Notes: generated by a model not told the origin, from the letters alone. DNA of 32,071 nucleotides from an uncultured Mucilaginibacter sp. (GCF_903893715.1 NZ_CAITNG010000074.1:1-32071), one strand, 5' to 3'. Numbered from the stretch's first letter, positions 8,317 to 16,724 are shown. Translations and numbers: made by a program.

Positions 8317-8811
8317 TCACTTCCCCAAATCCTCATAAATCCCGATCATCAGTAGCCACGCGCCCGAAATAAGGAACGCGAACAAAACAATAATGGCCAC
8401 CGCTGCGATATAAAAGCCGGAGCCGCATCCGAGGATAAGCAAAACGGCGCTCAAAACTTCGGCCAGGTAGCATAAGGTACCACCTGCCAAACGCGGCGCG
8501 TTCAACCCAACCGAACTCATGCCCGTCCTGATGGCTATCACATAACCCCTCACAAAAATAACCGTGGCTATAAGCCAGAGCACAAGCCACGCAAAGCCGA
8601 GCATTTCCGGGGTTTGGTTACCCATCAACGCCAGTCCGCTGGCCATAAAAATAGCACTAAAACCTGTCAACATATTGATCGCGCGGTTTTTATGCGTGGC
8701 ATTGCGTAAAATGATCTCGTGGTTGATCGACATCGCCACAAAAATTAAACCCACCAGCGCCGCCGATCCGCCGCCCACCATCACAAAAAAGTTGTTCCAT
8801 TGCTCAGGCAT
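8317..8811 (-). CDS. small integral membrane protein of unknown function
   Basis: An ATG is available at 8829, but the one at 8811 (MPEQWNNFFVMVGGG) is the more likely start, because similar proteins tend to begin a few residues before the first hydrophobic helix; this gives 164 residues. Four or five membrane segments are apparent: FFVMVGGGSAALVGLIFVAM, the stretch around MLTGFSAIFMASGLALM, LGFAWLVLWLIATVIFV, and two near the C-terminus (LSAVLLILGCGSGFYIAAV, IIVLFAFLISGAWLLMIG). There are no catalytic or metal-binding motifs. It is GC-richer than the DUF2971 gene next to it, so it appears to mark the right boundary of the AT-rich block. The function is unknown. Confidence 0.65.
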   Translation of the reverse strand: MPEQWNNFFVMVGGGSAALVGLIFVAMSINHEIILRNATHKNRAINMLTGFSAIFMASGLALMGNQTPEMLGFAWLVLWLIATVIFVRGYVIAIRTGMSSVGLNAPRLAGGTLCYLAEVLSAVLLILGCGSGFYIAAVAIIVLFAFLISGAWLLMIGIYEDLGK

Positions 8812-8924
8812 ACAAATTTGTTTATACATCCAAATATAAAATTATTTCAGATTTCAAGCGGGCAGAAAACACCACGCCTGCATACGCGCAAAAAGGGTTA
8901 AAAATAAATAATGGTTTTTCTAAA

Positions 8925-9055
8925 CCTTCTTTCCGCCGCAGGCGAAGAGAGGGTGGTCAAGCGTAGCGAAGACCGGGTGAGTCAGCTAGGCGATATGCTA
9001 AGACCCCGGGATCTCAAAACCCCGCCTTTGTTGGTGTTATCACCAACAAACCGGG
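8925..9055. repeat. probable dispersed intergenic repeat with a perfect palindrome
   Basis: A GC-rich, non-coding-looking stretch contains CCGCCGCAGGCGAAGAG and GGTGGTCAAGCGTAGCGAAG followed by ACCGGGTGAGTC. It ends in a perfect inverted repeat at 9027-9050: TTTGTTGGTG, loop TTAT, CACCAACAAA. Similar-looking segments recur between genes in Sphingobacteriaceae genomes as I remember them, but only one copy is in this window, so the repeat status is an inference. An open frame at 8911-9165 crossing it looks artefactual. The palindrome sits just past the 3' end of the barrel-protein gene at 9092 and could stabilise or end its transcript. Confidence 0.45.
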
Positions 9056-9091
9056 AAGATAAATACGAACCGCTAAAACTTCCCGAATCTC

Positions 9092-9811
9092 TCAAAACTT
9101 ATACCGCACACTTACCGAAGCAATATCATAAATGCCACGCAACGTACTTTGCGGGCGCGATATAAAACCATCGAAGGTTCGCGTTGGCAAATAGCTGAAC
9201 TGCAATTTGGGGTTAAGCTCAAACCTGTCGCGGCCTAAAACATTCCGCAGGTCGATATAGGTACCCATTTCAAAATCAAAATCGGGGACGGTTTGTTTGG
9301 TAACGGGCTCGCCGTATATCGCACCGTATTCGTTACCGCTATAAGTTAATGTAATATCGGTCCGCAAATAGCCGGCGCCGGCACCTATGTAAGCCCGTTT
9401 AACAGCGTCCATAAACTTATTATTAGGTTGAAAATCTAAAAAATAACCCACGCCAAGCCTCACATTTACCGTACCCGACAAATAATGGTCGCTGCTCTCC
9501 GAATACAAATAGTAATTGTGGTTATCCACACCCATTATGGTACCGTCTTGCCCTTCGAACCCGATATTGAAATAAGGGGTAAAGCAATAATCAATGCTTG
9601 CAATATAAGCCGGTTTTAAGGGGGTAATATCGTAAACAGAGCGTAATGCCGTAAGCCCTTCGCCAATGCCAATACGTAAGCCATTTGTTTTTTGATCGGA
9701 AAAGTAATCCAATTGCGCGTGTGCCGCTGATATGGATAAAAATTGGAGTAATATAATTACAGGGGCTGCAAAAGCGAGGCTTTTACATTTGCTGTTTAAG
9801 GTATTTTTCAT
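9092..9811 (-). CDS. outer-membrane beta-barrel (porin-like) protein
   Basis: The ATG at 9811 is chosen over one at 9850 because it starts a signal peptide (MKNTLNSKCKSLAFAAPVII...SAAHAQ), leaving 239 residues. The mature protein has alternating hydrophobic/polar strands typical of a barrel: FNIGFEGQDGTIMGV, SGTVNVRLGVGYFLDF, AYIGAGAGYLRTDITLTYSG, FELNPKLQFSYLP. It ends in an aromatic C-terminal strand (YDIASVSVRYKF), the signal used for outer-membrane insertion. It is smaller than classical porins and resembles the outer-membrane protein families OmpW or 'outer membrane beta-barrel domain'. It is a single gene, with a possible -7 box at 9848-9855. The cargo is unknown. Confidence 0.7.
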   Translation of the reverse strand: MKNTLNSKCKSLAFAAPVIILLQFLSISAAHAQLDYFSDQKTNGLRIGIGEGLTALRSVYDITPLKPAYIASIDYCFTPYFNIGFEGQDGTIMGVDNHNYYLYSESSDHYLSGTVNVRLGVGYFLDFQPNNKFMDAVKRAYIGAGAGYLRTDITLTYSGNEYGAIYGEPVTKQTVPDFDFEMGTYIDLRNVLGRDRFELNPKLQFSYLPTRTFDGFISRPQSTLRGIYDIASVSVRYKF

Positions 9812-9847
9812 GTTCGGTTTATTAGAAATCAGATAACGTAGGTGTAA

Positions 9848-9855
9848 CAAAATTA
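9848..9855 (-). promoter_or_regulatory. possible -7 box for the barrel protein
   Basis: Minus-strand TAATTTTG fits TAnnTTTG, 37 bases before the ATG at 9811; no clear -33 box. Confidence 0.3.
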
Positions 9856-10069
9856 TTACAATAACTTTTCAACGGTTCGAAAGCGTGCAATTTGGTGCCT
9901 TTTACTTGCTTCAAACATTCGCCCATGTTTCCAGTCAATACAGTGATCCTTATCATATTGATGTTTAATTCAAAACAATCCCGCCATCAAAATCTTTGAC
10001 TATATAAGTCTCCGAAGTTTCTATCATCCGAAAATTATTTCAAGGGGCATCGGCAAAAAATAAAGAAAA

Positions 10070-10648
10070 ATGAAAAAGATACTAATCATTAACGGGCATC
10101 CAAACCCGGATAGTTTTTGTTTTGCTTTGGCAGAGGCTTATAAAAAAGGAGCTATAAATGCAGGTGCCGAGGTAAAAGAAATTGTCATCCGCGATTTGGC
10201 TTTTAACCCAAACCTGCAATTTGGCTACCGCCAACGCACTGTTTTGGAACCCGACCTGTTGGAATGTTGGGAAAAAATAAAATGGGCCGACCACTTGGTT
10301 TGGGTGCACCCGGTATGGTGGGGTGGTCTTCCGGCCATTACCAAAGGTTTTATCGACCGTCTTTTTTTGCCCGGCTTTGCATTTCAATACCGCGAAAACT
10401 CCGTTTGGTGGGATAAGTTGCTAAAAGGCAAAACGGCGCATATCATCACCACACTCGATCAGCCGGGTTGGTACTATTGGCTCGTTTACGGGCGGCCAAG
10501 CGTAAACCAATTAAAAAAAACAGTTTTGGGTTTTTGTGGGATAAGACCGGTCAAAGTTACCTATATCGGGCCGGTCAAAAAATGCACCACAGCAGCTCGG
10601 TGCAAATGGTTAAACAAAGTTGAGGCAATGGGTAAGAATTTGCTATAA
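10070..10648 (+). CDS. NAD(P)H-dependent flavin oxidoreductase (flavodoxin fold, quinone reductase type)
   Basis: The 192-residue protein begins MKKILIINGHPNPDSFCFAL, the phosphate-binding loop of the NQO1/MdaB/YheR flavodoxin-like family. It contains HPVWWGGLPAITKGFIDRLF and LPGFAFQY, the FMN/FAD-binding and substrate-loop signature, and a later YGRPSVNQLKKTVLGFCGI segment. Such enzymes transfer two electrons from NAD(P)H to quinones, nitro compounds or other acceptors and are cytoplasmic. The length is normal. It is monocistronic, or is followed by the decayed gene at 10649-11155. There is no strong evidence for its physiological substrate. Confidence 0.85.
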   Translation: MKKILIINGHPNPDSFCFALAEAYKKGAINAGAEVKEIVIRDLAFNPNLQFGYRQRTVLEPDLLECWEKIKWADHLVWVHPVWWGGLPAITKGFIDRLFLPGFAFQYRENSVWWDKLLKGKTAHIITTLDQPGWYYWLVYGRPSVNQLKKTVLGFCGIRPVKVTYIGPVKKCTTAARCKWLNKVEAMGKNLL

Positions 10649-11155
10649 ATAATCGCTGATAAAGCAATTAGTTGCAGCTCCCTACATGATATCCATTTTT
10701 ACGAAGCCAATGGAAGGCAAGGGATATTATACACCGGCAGCAGGCCCGTTGTCGTAATACCCGACCCCCTCGAAAACTGTATGTGGTTTACCGAAGAAGC
10801 GGGCGTAAAAATCGGGAAAATAGGTCCCTCCGGCATTATTGGCGAATATCCTGTTCCGGCCATACAAAAAAACGATATCCTGGCATCCCTGTGTTTCGAT
10901 CGCGAAATGAATTTATGGGTACAGGTTTATGTCGATTTTAATAACCCGGTACCCAAGGGCTACGATTACATCCTGAAGTTTGATAAATCCATCAGGCAGG
11001 CCTGTGGTGTTTCGCTGAGCGATGTGCCTTATACTACCCATATTATTCCCAGCCGTATGTCCATGATGCACCGTATCCGTATGGACAACGATGGCAACCT
11101 GTGGTTTACCGAAATGATGACCGATAAACTGGGCAAAATTACCCTAAACAGCTAA
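10649..11155 (+). pseudogene. truncated virginiamycin-B-lyase-like beta-propeller remnant
   Basis: From 10781 the frame reads MWFTEEAGVKIGKIGPSG..., then ...MRIRMDNDGNLWFTEMM-type text near the end (RMDNDGNLWFTEMMTDKLGK), ending at TAA. Paired WFTE...K(I/L)G(K)I repeats are the blades of Vgb-type (streptogramin lyase/NHL-like) beta-propellers. Intact relatives are much longer, about 280-350 residues with six or seven such repeats; here only about two recognisable blades remain. The same frame is open upstream to 10649 but has no ATG/GTG/TTG start there, so the N-terminal part seems to be lost rather than hidden. There is no signal peptide. It lies directly downstream of the oxidoreductase gene and ahead of another broken gene, so the stretch appears to be decaying. 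Confidence 0.55.
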
Positions 11156-11176
11156 AATCGGTACTTTTGCAACCTG

Positions 11177-11871
11177 ATGGAAAAACCCGGCTATCAAACT
11201 CAGTTGAACGAAATCCGTGCGCATATCCATGCCATCAGCGGCAGTGTGCCCGTGCACCGGCGTGAATCGCGACGCCAATACTCTTTTTCGGACTGTCCTT
11301 TCAGCGAGCAATTGGCCATTTGGGACGAGCTTTGGCGCAGCGAAACCAATTTTTGGCTCAGGTTGCATGCTTATTTCTTTTTGGAGAGGCATTTAAAAAA
11401 TAATCGGAATTGCTCCAAATGTGGCCGGTCATTGTCCGTTGGCAGGACGATATCGACGATTGGGGCCTGTGCGATGCCCTGACCAAAGTGTATACCAAAA
11501 TATTGGTGGTAGCGCCGACAGAAGTATACACTCAACTGCAACAATGGAACAACCACGAAAACCTGTGGAAACGCCGCCAGTCGCTGGTATCGCTGCTCTA
11601 TTTCAGTCGTACCAAAAAACAGCATCCTTCGTTTGCGCAGGTGGTGCAACTCATTGAACCGCTCTTGCCCGACAATGAATACTACGTACAAAAAGGCCTC
11701 GGCTGGGCCCTCCGCGAACTGCACACCGTTTACCCGGAACAAGCGCTCGCCTGGCTAAAAAAACATATCAAACAAGTAAGCGCTATCGCCTTCACCATTG
11801 CCATCGAGAAAATGGATGCAGCTACTATTGTTGATATTAAGGCGCTACGGAAAATAAATAAAACCCTTTGA
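11177..11871 (+). pseudogene. DNA alkylation repeat (AlkD-like) protein, broken by a one-base frameshift
   Basis: The first half (11177 to about 11403) reads MEKPGYQTQLNEIRAHIHAI...FSEQLAIWDELWRS...LRLHAYFFLERHLKNN. The second half, from about 11404 in another frame, reads SELLQMWPVIVRWQDDIDDW, GLCDALTKVYTKIL, WKRRQSLVSLLYFSRT and VQKGLGWALRELHTVYPEQAL, ending at 11871. Together these are the helical HEAT-like repeats of AlkD-type glycosylases, which remove alkylated bases from DNA. The combined length (about 230 residues) fits the family. One base is missing around 11399-11407; inserting one base after AAT AAT restores the frame. It is a loss-of-function mutation or a sequence error. The enzyme would act on DNA in the cytoplasm. 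Confidence 0.75.
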
Positions 11872-11893
11872 TAAATTTATTTTCCAGATAAGA

Positions 11894-11937
11894 GCAAAAA
11901 AAAGCAGCGGGCTTTATCCGAAGGCTTTTTGCTTTTT
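11894..11937. terminator. hairpin with T-runs, possibly bidirectional
   Basis: Between the convergent genes ending at 11871 (+) and 12001 (-): an A-rich left arm (GCAAAAAAAAGC), a 17-base GC-containing middle, and a right arm GCTTTTTGCTTTTTT. It can fold as an AAAAAGC/GCTTTTT stem and gives T-runs on both strands. Confidence 0.5.
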
Positions 11938-12000
11938 TCATAAAACAGGTTTCAAATCGTTGCTTAACCTTTCTTGTCCAACGCTTATCTCATCGGTCAT

Positions 12001-12969
12001 TTAACTACGTATTTCGCGCCGCATAAACAGATAGTAAGCCAGCGCAAAGCAACTTACCGTTGATGCCAATAGTCCGCTTACTTGTGGCCAAACAATCAAT
12101 ACGCTTTCTTTAAACGGAAGCACGGATGGTATGGCGCGTGCCATTTGTTCCATGGTAACGGGGCCGAGGCTGCGTACTGATGGTATTAACAGGGTGGTAA
12201 TAGCATCGGAGTATAGCTGGCTTGGGGCTATGCGCTGCAGGTTTAAAATAAGATTGTTGTAACTGATTACCTGCTCCTGGGTTAAAAAAGAGGGATCGGG
12301 TAAAAAGGACTTTACCGCAAGGTTGATGACAATTTGATAAAATATGGTAAAGAACAGCCAAATGCCGATTGCTGTAAGGGCCGAAGTTGCTGCCTGCCGA
12401 AATTGTATGGACAGCATAATTGACAGGCTTAGCCAAAACGCTACATAGGCGATGGTTATGACAATGAAGCCAAATATGCGGAGCAATTCCTGTGGTTCTA
12501 CGCGTACACCGGTTATGACCAGGCCGCCGCCTATCATCAGCAAGGCTAATGTTAAAAATAAGCTGCTCACCACTACCAGGGCGCTTACAAACTTAGCCAG
12601 CAACAGGTTGTCCCGATAAATGGGTTGCGCCATTAACCGGGTTAGTGTGCCGCTGTTCTGCTCGGAGTTGATGGCATCGAACCCTAAGCTGATACCCAGT
12701 AAAGGCGCCAGAAAACTCAAAAATACATGGAATGGCGGAACAGAGTTATCGGTGGTGGTTAATAGCTTAAGGTATAAAAAAACATGGTTGGGGTCTTTAG
12801 TATTGCCGGTTGCCTGTTTTATGTTAGCCAGTGATACATACATAGAGGCGATAAAAGTGAGCACAATGAGCGCAATAAGTATGATAAAGCGCCAGCTGCG
12901 TATATGGTCGGCTATTTCTTTGTTCACCATGACGCTAAAAGGCCGCGCATCATTCGATTGACTTTTCAT
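12001..12969 (-). CDS. ABC-2 type transporter permease
   Basis: The frame begins at 13050, but the ATG at 12969 (MKSQSNDARPFSVMVNKE) is the likely start: it leaves a 20-base overlap with the ATPase gene and a normal cytoplasmic N-terminus; 322 residues result. Six or so membrane helices are visible, e.g. FIILIALIVLTFIASMYV, VFLSFLAPLLGISLGFDA, FVSALVVVSSLFLTLALLMI, IFGFIVITIAYVAFWLSL, and a final LLASTVSCFALAYYLFMRRE. SEQNSGTLTRLMAQPIYRD after helix 2 is typical of the ABC-2/NosY family. Together with the ATPase (12950-13930) and the NEW3 protein (13954-14811) it forms one minus-strand operon; the transported substrate is unknown. Confidence 0.8.
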   Translation of the reverse strand: MKSQSNDARPFSVMVNKEIADHIRSWRFIILIALIVLTFIASMYVSLANIKQATGNTKDPNHVFLYLKLLTTTDNSVPPFHVFLSFLAPLLGISLGFDAINSEQNSGTLTRLMAQPIYRDNLLLAKFVSALVVVSSLFLTLALLMIGGGLVITGVRVEPQELLRIFGFIVITIAYVAFWLSLSIMLSIQFRQAATSALTAIGIWLFFTIFYQIVINLAVKSFLPDPSFLTQEQVISYNNLILNLQRIAPSQLYSDAITTLLIPSVRSLGPVTMEQMARAIPSVLPFKESVLIVWPQVSGLLASTVSCFALAYYLFMRREIRS

Positions 12970-13930
12970 AGCTTGTATTTTCAATGCTGTTAGATTCAAA
13001 ATATTTTTGATAGATATCATCCAGTCCGTAATTTTTTTGATGTACGCCAATCACATCGTACCCTTTTTCGACAAGAAAGCGCACCAGGGCAGCTGTGATA
13101 TTGCTGCTGCAGGTAAACTCCAGTTCGTTTTGGTTAATAGTAAGTTGGGTGATGGCTTCCCATTGTTTCAGTTCGGGTTCGAGCGGCCAAGCCTGCGGGA
13201 TTGCCTGATCGAGCGTGATCGCGGTAACATGGCCGTCTGTACCAAATAATTTACCGGATAGCGTACTGATGTCGCCTTGTGCCAACAATTTGCCGTTCAC
13301 AAAAATCCCAACCCTGTCGCACACTTGCTGTACATGGTGCAAATGGTGCGATGAAAGCAAAACGGTGAGCCCTTGCTGGCGGCTTAACTGTTTTATCAGC
13401 GCCAAAAAATCCCTTACCCCGGTGGGGTCGATGCCGAGGGTGGGCTCGTCCAGGATAATTACGTCGGGGTTTTTGATCAGCACATCGGCCAAGCCAAGGC
13501 GTTGTTTCATTCCGCGGGAGTATGCCGACGTTTTTTTGTGGCTATCCGCGGTAAGGCCTACTATTTCGAGTATGTTGAGCGCCCGGGCTTCGAGCTCGTT
13601 TTCGGGCAACCCGTTTAGCCGGCCAATGTACATCAGGTTTTCTAACGCGGTCATGTTATCGTAAAAGCCAACGCTGTCGGGCATATAGCCTACTTTTTTC
13701 TTAACTGCTATGGGGCTGTTGGTTGCGTTATGCCCGCAAACGTGGGCTGTACCGCTTGATGGGTCGGTCAACCCGAGCATCATTAATATGGTGGTGGTTT
13801 TACCGGCTCCGTTTGGCCCGAGCAGACCGAATATCTCACCTTTATAAACATCAAGGTTCAGATCATCGACGGCTTTAACAGAGCCATAGTTTTTGGATAA
13901 ACCCTTAAGTTGTATGATAGGATCTTTCAT
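12950..13930 (-). CDS. ABC transporter ATP-binding protein
   Basis: The 326-residue protein has the full ATPase set: Walker A GPNGAGKT at residues 38-45, a Q-loop region GYMPDSVGFYDNM, the signature YSRGMKQRLGLADVL near 142, Walker B IILDEPT near 160 and the switch region SSHHLHHVQ. Its C-terminal ~90 residues (after the nucleotide-binding domain) are a family-specific extension. It resembles the NosF/CcmA-type ATPases paired with ABC-2 permeases. Its end overlaps the start of the permease gene by 20 bases, consistent with translational coupling. It sits at the cytoplasmic face of the membrane and hydrolyses ATP to power the permease. Confidence 0.9.
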   Translation of the reverse strand: MKDPIIQLKGLSKNYGSVKAVDDLNLDVYKGEIFGLLGPNGAGKTTTILMMLGLTDPSSGTAHVCGHNATNSPIAVKKKVGYMPDSVGFYDNMTALENLMYIGRLNGLPENELEARALNILEIVGLTADSHKKTSAYSRGMKQRLGLADVLIKNPDVIILDEPTLGIDPTGVRDFLALIKQLSRQQGLTVLLSSHHLHHVQQVCDRVGIFVNGKLLAQGDISTLSGKLFGTDGHVTAITLDQAIPQAWPLEPELKQWEAITQLTINQNELEFTCSSNITAALVRFLVEKGYDVIGVHQKNYGLDDIYQKYFESNSIENTSYEKSIE

Positions 13931-13953
13931 TTGTAAAAACTGGAATGGATAAA

Positions 13954-14811
13954 TTATCTTCTGCCGTATTTACGCATGAGGTAGTACACGATGCCGATGG
14001 CCAACAAAATGATCAACACACCCACCCATCCCGAAAGCAATGATGTTTTAACCAACAGCCTAAAAGCGATCTGGGTATTTGTATTGGTGTTTGATGCGGT
14101 AAAATTAGCTGAGTAGTCGCCGGCAATGGTTTTATCGGGTACTTTTAGTGTAGCCTTTATATTGACGCTTTTTCCCGGCTCCAGTTGCGTAATATTAGCG
14201 GGATCGAAAGTAGTTTCCCAACCCGAAGGGAGTTGCGATGACAACTGCAGGTTATTTAATGGTATAGAGCCGGTATTTTTTACCACCAGTTGCAATTCCT
14301 TTTCACTGCCTGAGGTTACCTCGTCGCTTAATCTTCCGGTTGGAGTTGTCAGACTAATACTGTATGAACCTTTTACAACAGCTTCCAGATTTAGCGATAA
14401 GGTATCAGCTCCGGATATTGCTTTGAGCGGGACGACGTATTTTTTCGGAGCGGCATTCGGTGTAGTATTGATTTCGACGGCGACATCCTGTGTTTTACCC
14501 GCATCCATATTAACTGATGTAACCTGAATACCATCTACCTTGAAGGCAATTGCCCATCCCTGAGGTACGTCTGCTTTAATTTCGTAAACATGCGCCGTGC
14601 CCGAACCATTGTGCAGGGTGGTGGTATAACGAAATGTTTCGTTGGTGGCCGCTTCAATATTAATCAGCTTTGCTGTAAATGCGGTTTTACCTGTTGCTAC
14701 GTTATTTGATTGTTGTGCCTGCAATATTTGGCCTGAAACAAATAACAAAAAGAATAGAAAAGTGAACTTGCGCGCGGCGCTGAAACTGGTGATTTTAAAT
14801 GGTGAAAACAT
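13954..14811 (-). CDS. NEW3-domain membrane-anchored exported protein
   Basis: The 285-residue protein has a cleavable signal (KFTFLFFLLFVSGQILQAQQ), two beta-sandwich repeats and a C-terminal membrane helix with a basic tail (WVGVLIILLAIGIVYYLMRK). The repeats carry NEW3-like text: AHVYEIKADVPQGWAIAF, VPLKAISGADTLSLNLE, and in the second LQLVVKNTGSIPLNNLQLSS, LPSGWETTFDP, GDYSANFTAS. NEW3 domains are immunoglobulin-like folds in extracytoplasmic proteins. The gene is first in the operon, 23 bases upstream of the ATPase gene, a combination seen elsewhere as an exporter with a periplasmic accessory protein. Its partner molecule is not known. Confidence 0.8.
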   Translation of the reverse strand: MFSPFKITSFSAARKFTFLFFLLFVSGQILQAQQSNNVATGKTAFTAKLINIEAATNETFRYTTTLHNGSGTAHVYEIKADVPQGWAIAFKVDGIQVTSVNMDAGKTQDVAVEINTTPNAAPKKYVVPLKAISGADTLSLNLEAVVKGSYSISLTTPTGRLSDEVTSGSEKELQLVVKNTGSIPLNNLQLSSQLPSGWETTFDPANITQLEPGKSVNIKATLKVPDKTIAGDYSANFTASNTNTNTQIAFRLLVKTSLLSGWVGVLIILLAIGIVYYLMRKYGRR

Positions 14812-15003
14812 GATCTAACAACTAAAATTTATAAATAATAGCTTTCAAAAAATGCCTTTATGGTGTTGGTTTAAATGTTCATTTTGACGTGCGAAATAAA
14901 AAAAGCTGATTGAAAATTTCAAATTTTTTCAAACTTTTTTTAACAATTAGAAAACGGGGAATAGGCGTTACAAAGGTTATAAACAACCTTTTGACTACCG
15001 CCC

Positions 15004-15038
15004 ATAAAAAAAGCCTCCGGCTTTATGCTGAAGGCTTT
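15004..15038 (-). terminator. intrinsic terminator of the dienelactone hydrolase gene
   Basis: A stem AAAGCCT/AAGGCTT encloses a 14-base loop. Read on the minus strand it is followed by a T-run (15010-15004), 30 to 60 bases beyond the stop of the gene ending at 15066. Confidence 0.65.
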
Positions 15039-15065
15039 AAGTTTTTTATACCTCTTGTAGTCGCT

Positions 15066-15953
15066 CTATTTCAAATATTCATTGAAAAAATCAATCGTAC
15101 GTTTCCAGGCAAGTTCCGCAGCCGTTTTATCGTAACGTGGCGTGGTATCATTATGGAAACCATGGTTTACGTTTTCGTAAATAAATGCCTCGTATTTTTT
15201 GCCGTTTGCCTTTAAGGCGGCTTCGTAAGCCGGCCAGCCCCCGGTTATCCGGGTATCCAGCGCCGCATAGTGCAACAGTAGGGGAGCTTTAATTTTCGGG
15301 ACATCCTCTGCCGCAGGCTGGCTACCATAAAAAGGCACCGCCGCCGCCAGGTCGGGTATTCGCACTGCCATCATATTGGCTATACCGCCGCCATAACAAA
15401 ATCCTACCACACCTACCTTACCGTTACAGTCCGGGTTGTTTTTCAGGTAATCATAAGCTGCAATAAAGTCTTCCTCCATCTCTTTGGGGTTCCTTTTACT
15501 TTGCATGGTGCGTCCTTCGTCATCATTGCCGGGGTAACCACCCAGCGGTGTGAGCGCATCCGGCGCGAGCGTAATAAAGCCTGCTAACGCCGCCCTCCGG
15601 GCCACATCTTCAATATAAGGGTTTAAGCCCCTGTTTTCGTGAACTACCACTATGCCACCCAATTTTCCTTTAACATCTTTAGGTTTCGACAGCAGTGCCT
15701 TGATCGTGCCGCCGCCCTTTGGCGACGAATAATTGATATATCGCGATGTTAACCGCGGGTCATCCGGCCCTATCTGCACGTTCCCCTTATAATCAGGCAT
15801 CAGGAAACTCATCAGCGAGGGTAAAGTCAATCCGCCTACGGCATAAAGCGATAGCTTTTGCATAAATATACGCCTGTCAAGCCGGTTGTGCGCGTAATCA
15901 TCATACAGGTCAAACACCTCCTGGCTGATGTCTTCTTTTTTTATTTGGCTCAT
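15066..15953 (-). CDS. dienelactone hydrolase family protein
   Basis: The 295-residue alpha/beta-hydrolase has the DLH signature: HENRGL around 105-110, GFCYGGG with the nucleophile Cys186, ALDTRI with Asp233, and NVNHGFHND with His264. This is the Cys-Asp-His triad of carboxymethylenebutenolidase-type enzymes, which hydrolyse dienelactones in aromatic ring cleavage; many homologues act on other esters. An N-terminal extension of about 60 residues contains [20 protein letters not shown], resembling a twin-arginine-type or anchor sequence. It may therefore be exported or membrane-associated, unlike the soluble classic enzyme. A -7 box lies at 15970-15977 and a terminator follows at 15004-15038, so it is probably monocistronic. 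The natural substrate is unknown. Confidence 0.85.
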   Translation of the reverse strand: MSQIKKEDISQEVFDLYDDYAHNRLDRRIFMQKLSLYAVGGLTLPSLMSFLMPDYKGNVQIGPDDPRLTSRYINYSSPKGGGTIKALLSKPKDVKGKLGGIVVVHENRGLNPYIEDVARRAALAGFITLAPDALTPLGGYPGNDDEGRTMQSKRNPKEMEEDFIAAYDYLKNNPDCNGKVGVVGFCYGGGIANMMAVRIPDLAAAVPFYGSQPAAEDVPKIKAPLLLHYAALDTRITGGWPAYEAALKANGKKYEAFIYENVNHGFHNDTTPRYDKTAAELAWKRTIDFFNEYLK

Positions 15954-15969
15954 GGGTAAATGATTTATT

Positions 15970-15977
15970 CAAATATA
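15970..15977 (-). promoter_or_regulatory. possible -7 box for the dienelactone hydrolase gene
   Basis: Minus-strand TATATTTG matches the TAnnTTTG consensus and ends 17 bases before the start codon at 15953. No TTTG at exactly 17-19 bases upstream. Confidence 0.4.
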
Positions 15978-16010
15978 ATAATTTGAAGCCTTCAATCCAT
16001 CCCCTTTCAA

Positions 16011-16613
16011 TTATAGTCCTTTTACAACCGCCAACGATTTTTCAACATGGTCGGTAGCCGAAATGTGATCAATTTCTGATGAAAATACAGCTATAATTTT
16101 GCCATCTTTACCAATAACATAAGTGGTGCGCGGAATAAAACCGTGGTTAATATCTATACCCCGCACGTCTTTTATTCCGGCCCTTGGTGCATTGATTACC
16201 AGTCCATAGCTTGCCGCAATTTTGCCTTCAGTGTCTGCCGCCACCGCGAACTTGCCCGCGCAGTAATTCGGATCGGCAGAAAATGTATTCAGTCGTGTAA
16301 TATCGTCTCCCGACACACCAATAATGGTGGCACCGGCTGCGGTGAATTTTTCCTTCATTTCCGCAAAAGCATGCGCTTCCGCATCGCAACCGCCGGTATA
16401 GGCCGAAGGGTAGAAATAGACCACAACAGGTCCTTTAGCAAGCGCTTTTTTTAACGAAAAATTAAATTCACTACCCGCCATACCGGCTTGGGCGTCAAAT
16501 ACCGGCGCGGCATCGCCTTTTGTTAACATCTTCGATTGGGCAAAGCCCGACAGGGTTGCAAGGAGTGAAAGACTGAAAATTAAAAAAGACAGGCAATAAT
16601 TCTTTTTGATCAT
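16011..16613 (-). CDS. exported peroxiredoxin (AhpC/TSA family)
   Basis: The ATG at 16613 is preferred to one at 16727 because it begins a signal peptide (MIKKNYCLSFLIFSLSLLAT...FAQ); 200 residues result. The peroxidatic cysteine is Cys76 in YFYPSAYTGGCDAEAHAF, where the usual TPGC reads TGGC. A second cysteine is Cys118 (PNYCAGKF). The rest has the thioredoxin-fold text IGVSGDDITRLNTF, FIPRTTYVIGKDGKIIAVF, giving a Prx that reduces peroxides. The leader indicates a periplasmic or envelope location, so it would rely on an extracytoplasmic reductant. The location is inferred from the leader only. A -7 box at 16650-16657 precedes it. It faces the same way as the dienelactone hydrolase gene but is probably separately transcribed. 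Confidence 0.8.
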   Translation of the reverse strand: MIKKNYCLSFLIFSLSLLATLSGFAQSKMLTKGDAAPVFDAQAGMAGSEFNFSLKKALAKGPVVVYFYPSAYTGGCDAEAHAFAEMKEKFTAAGATIIGVSGDDITRLNTFSADPNYCAGKFAVAADTEGKIAASYGLVINAPRAGIKDVRGIDINHGFIPRTTYVIGKDGKIIAVFSSEIDHISATDHVEKSLAVVKGL

Positions 16614-16649
16614 GATGGTTTGTTTTTGATTTGTCAATGGTGTTATTTT

Positions 16650-16657
16650 CAAATCTA
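16650..16657 (-). promoter_or_regulatory. possible -7 box for the peroxiredoxin gene
   Basis: Minus-strand TAGATTTG matches TAnnTTTG, 37 bases before the ATG at 16613. No clear -33 element. Confidence 0.35.
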
Positions 16658-16724
16658 CGATAGTCAGTGCAATTGGGTTGCCTGTCATTAAAATTTTACT
16701 GAGGTTATTACTTAGAAGATAAAA

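Noticed and set aside
8911..9165. 84-codon plus-strand open frame
   Set aside because: It crosses a GC-rich palindromic repeat and the 3' end of the barrel gene; no domain features.
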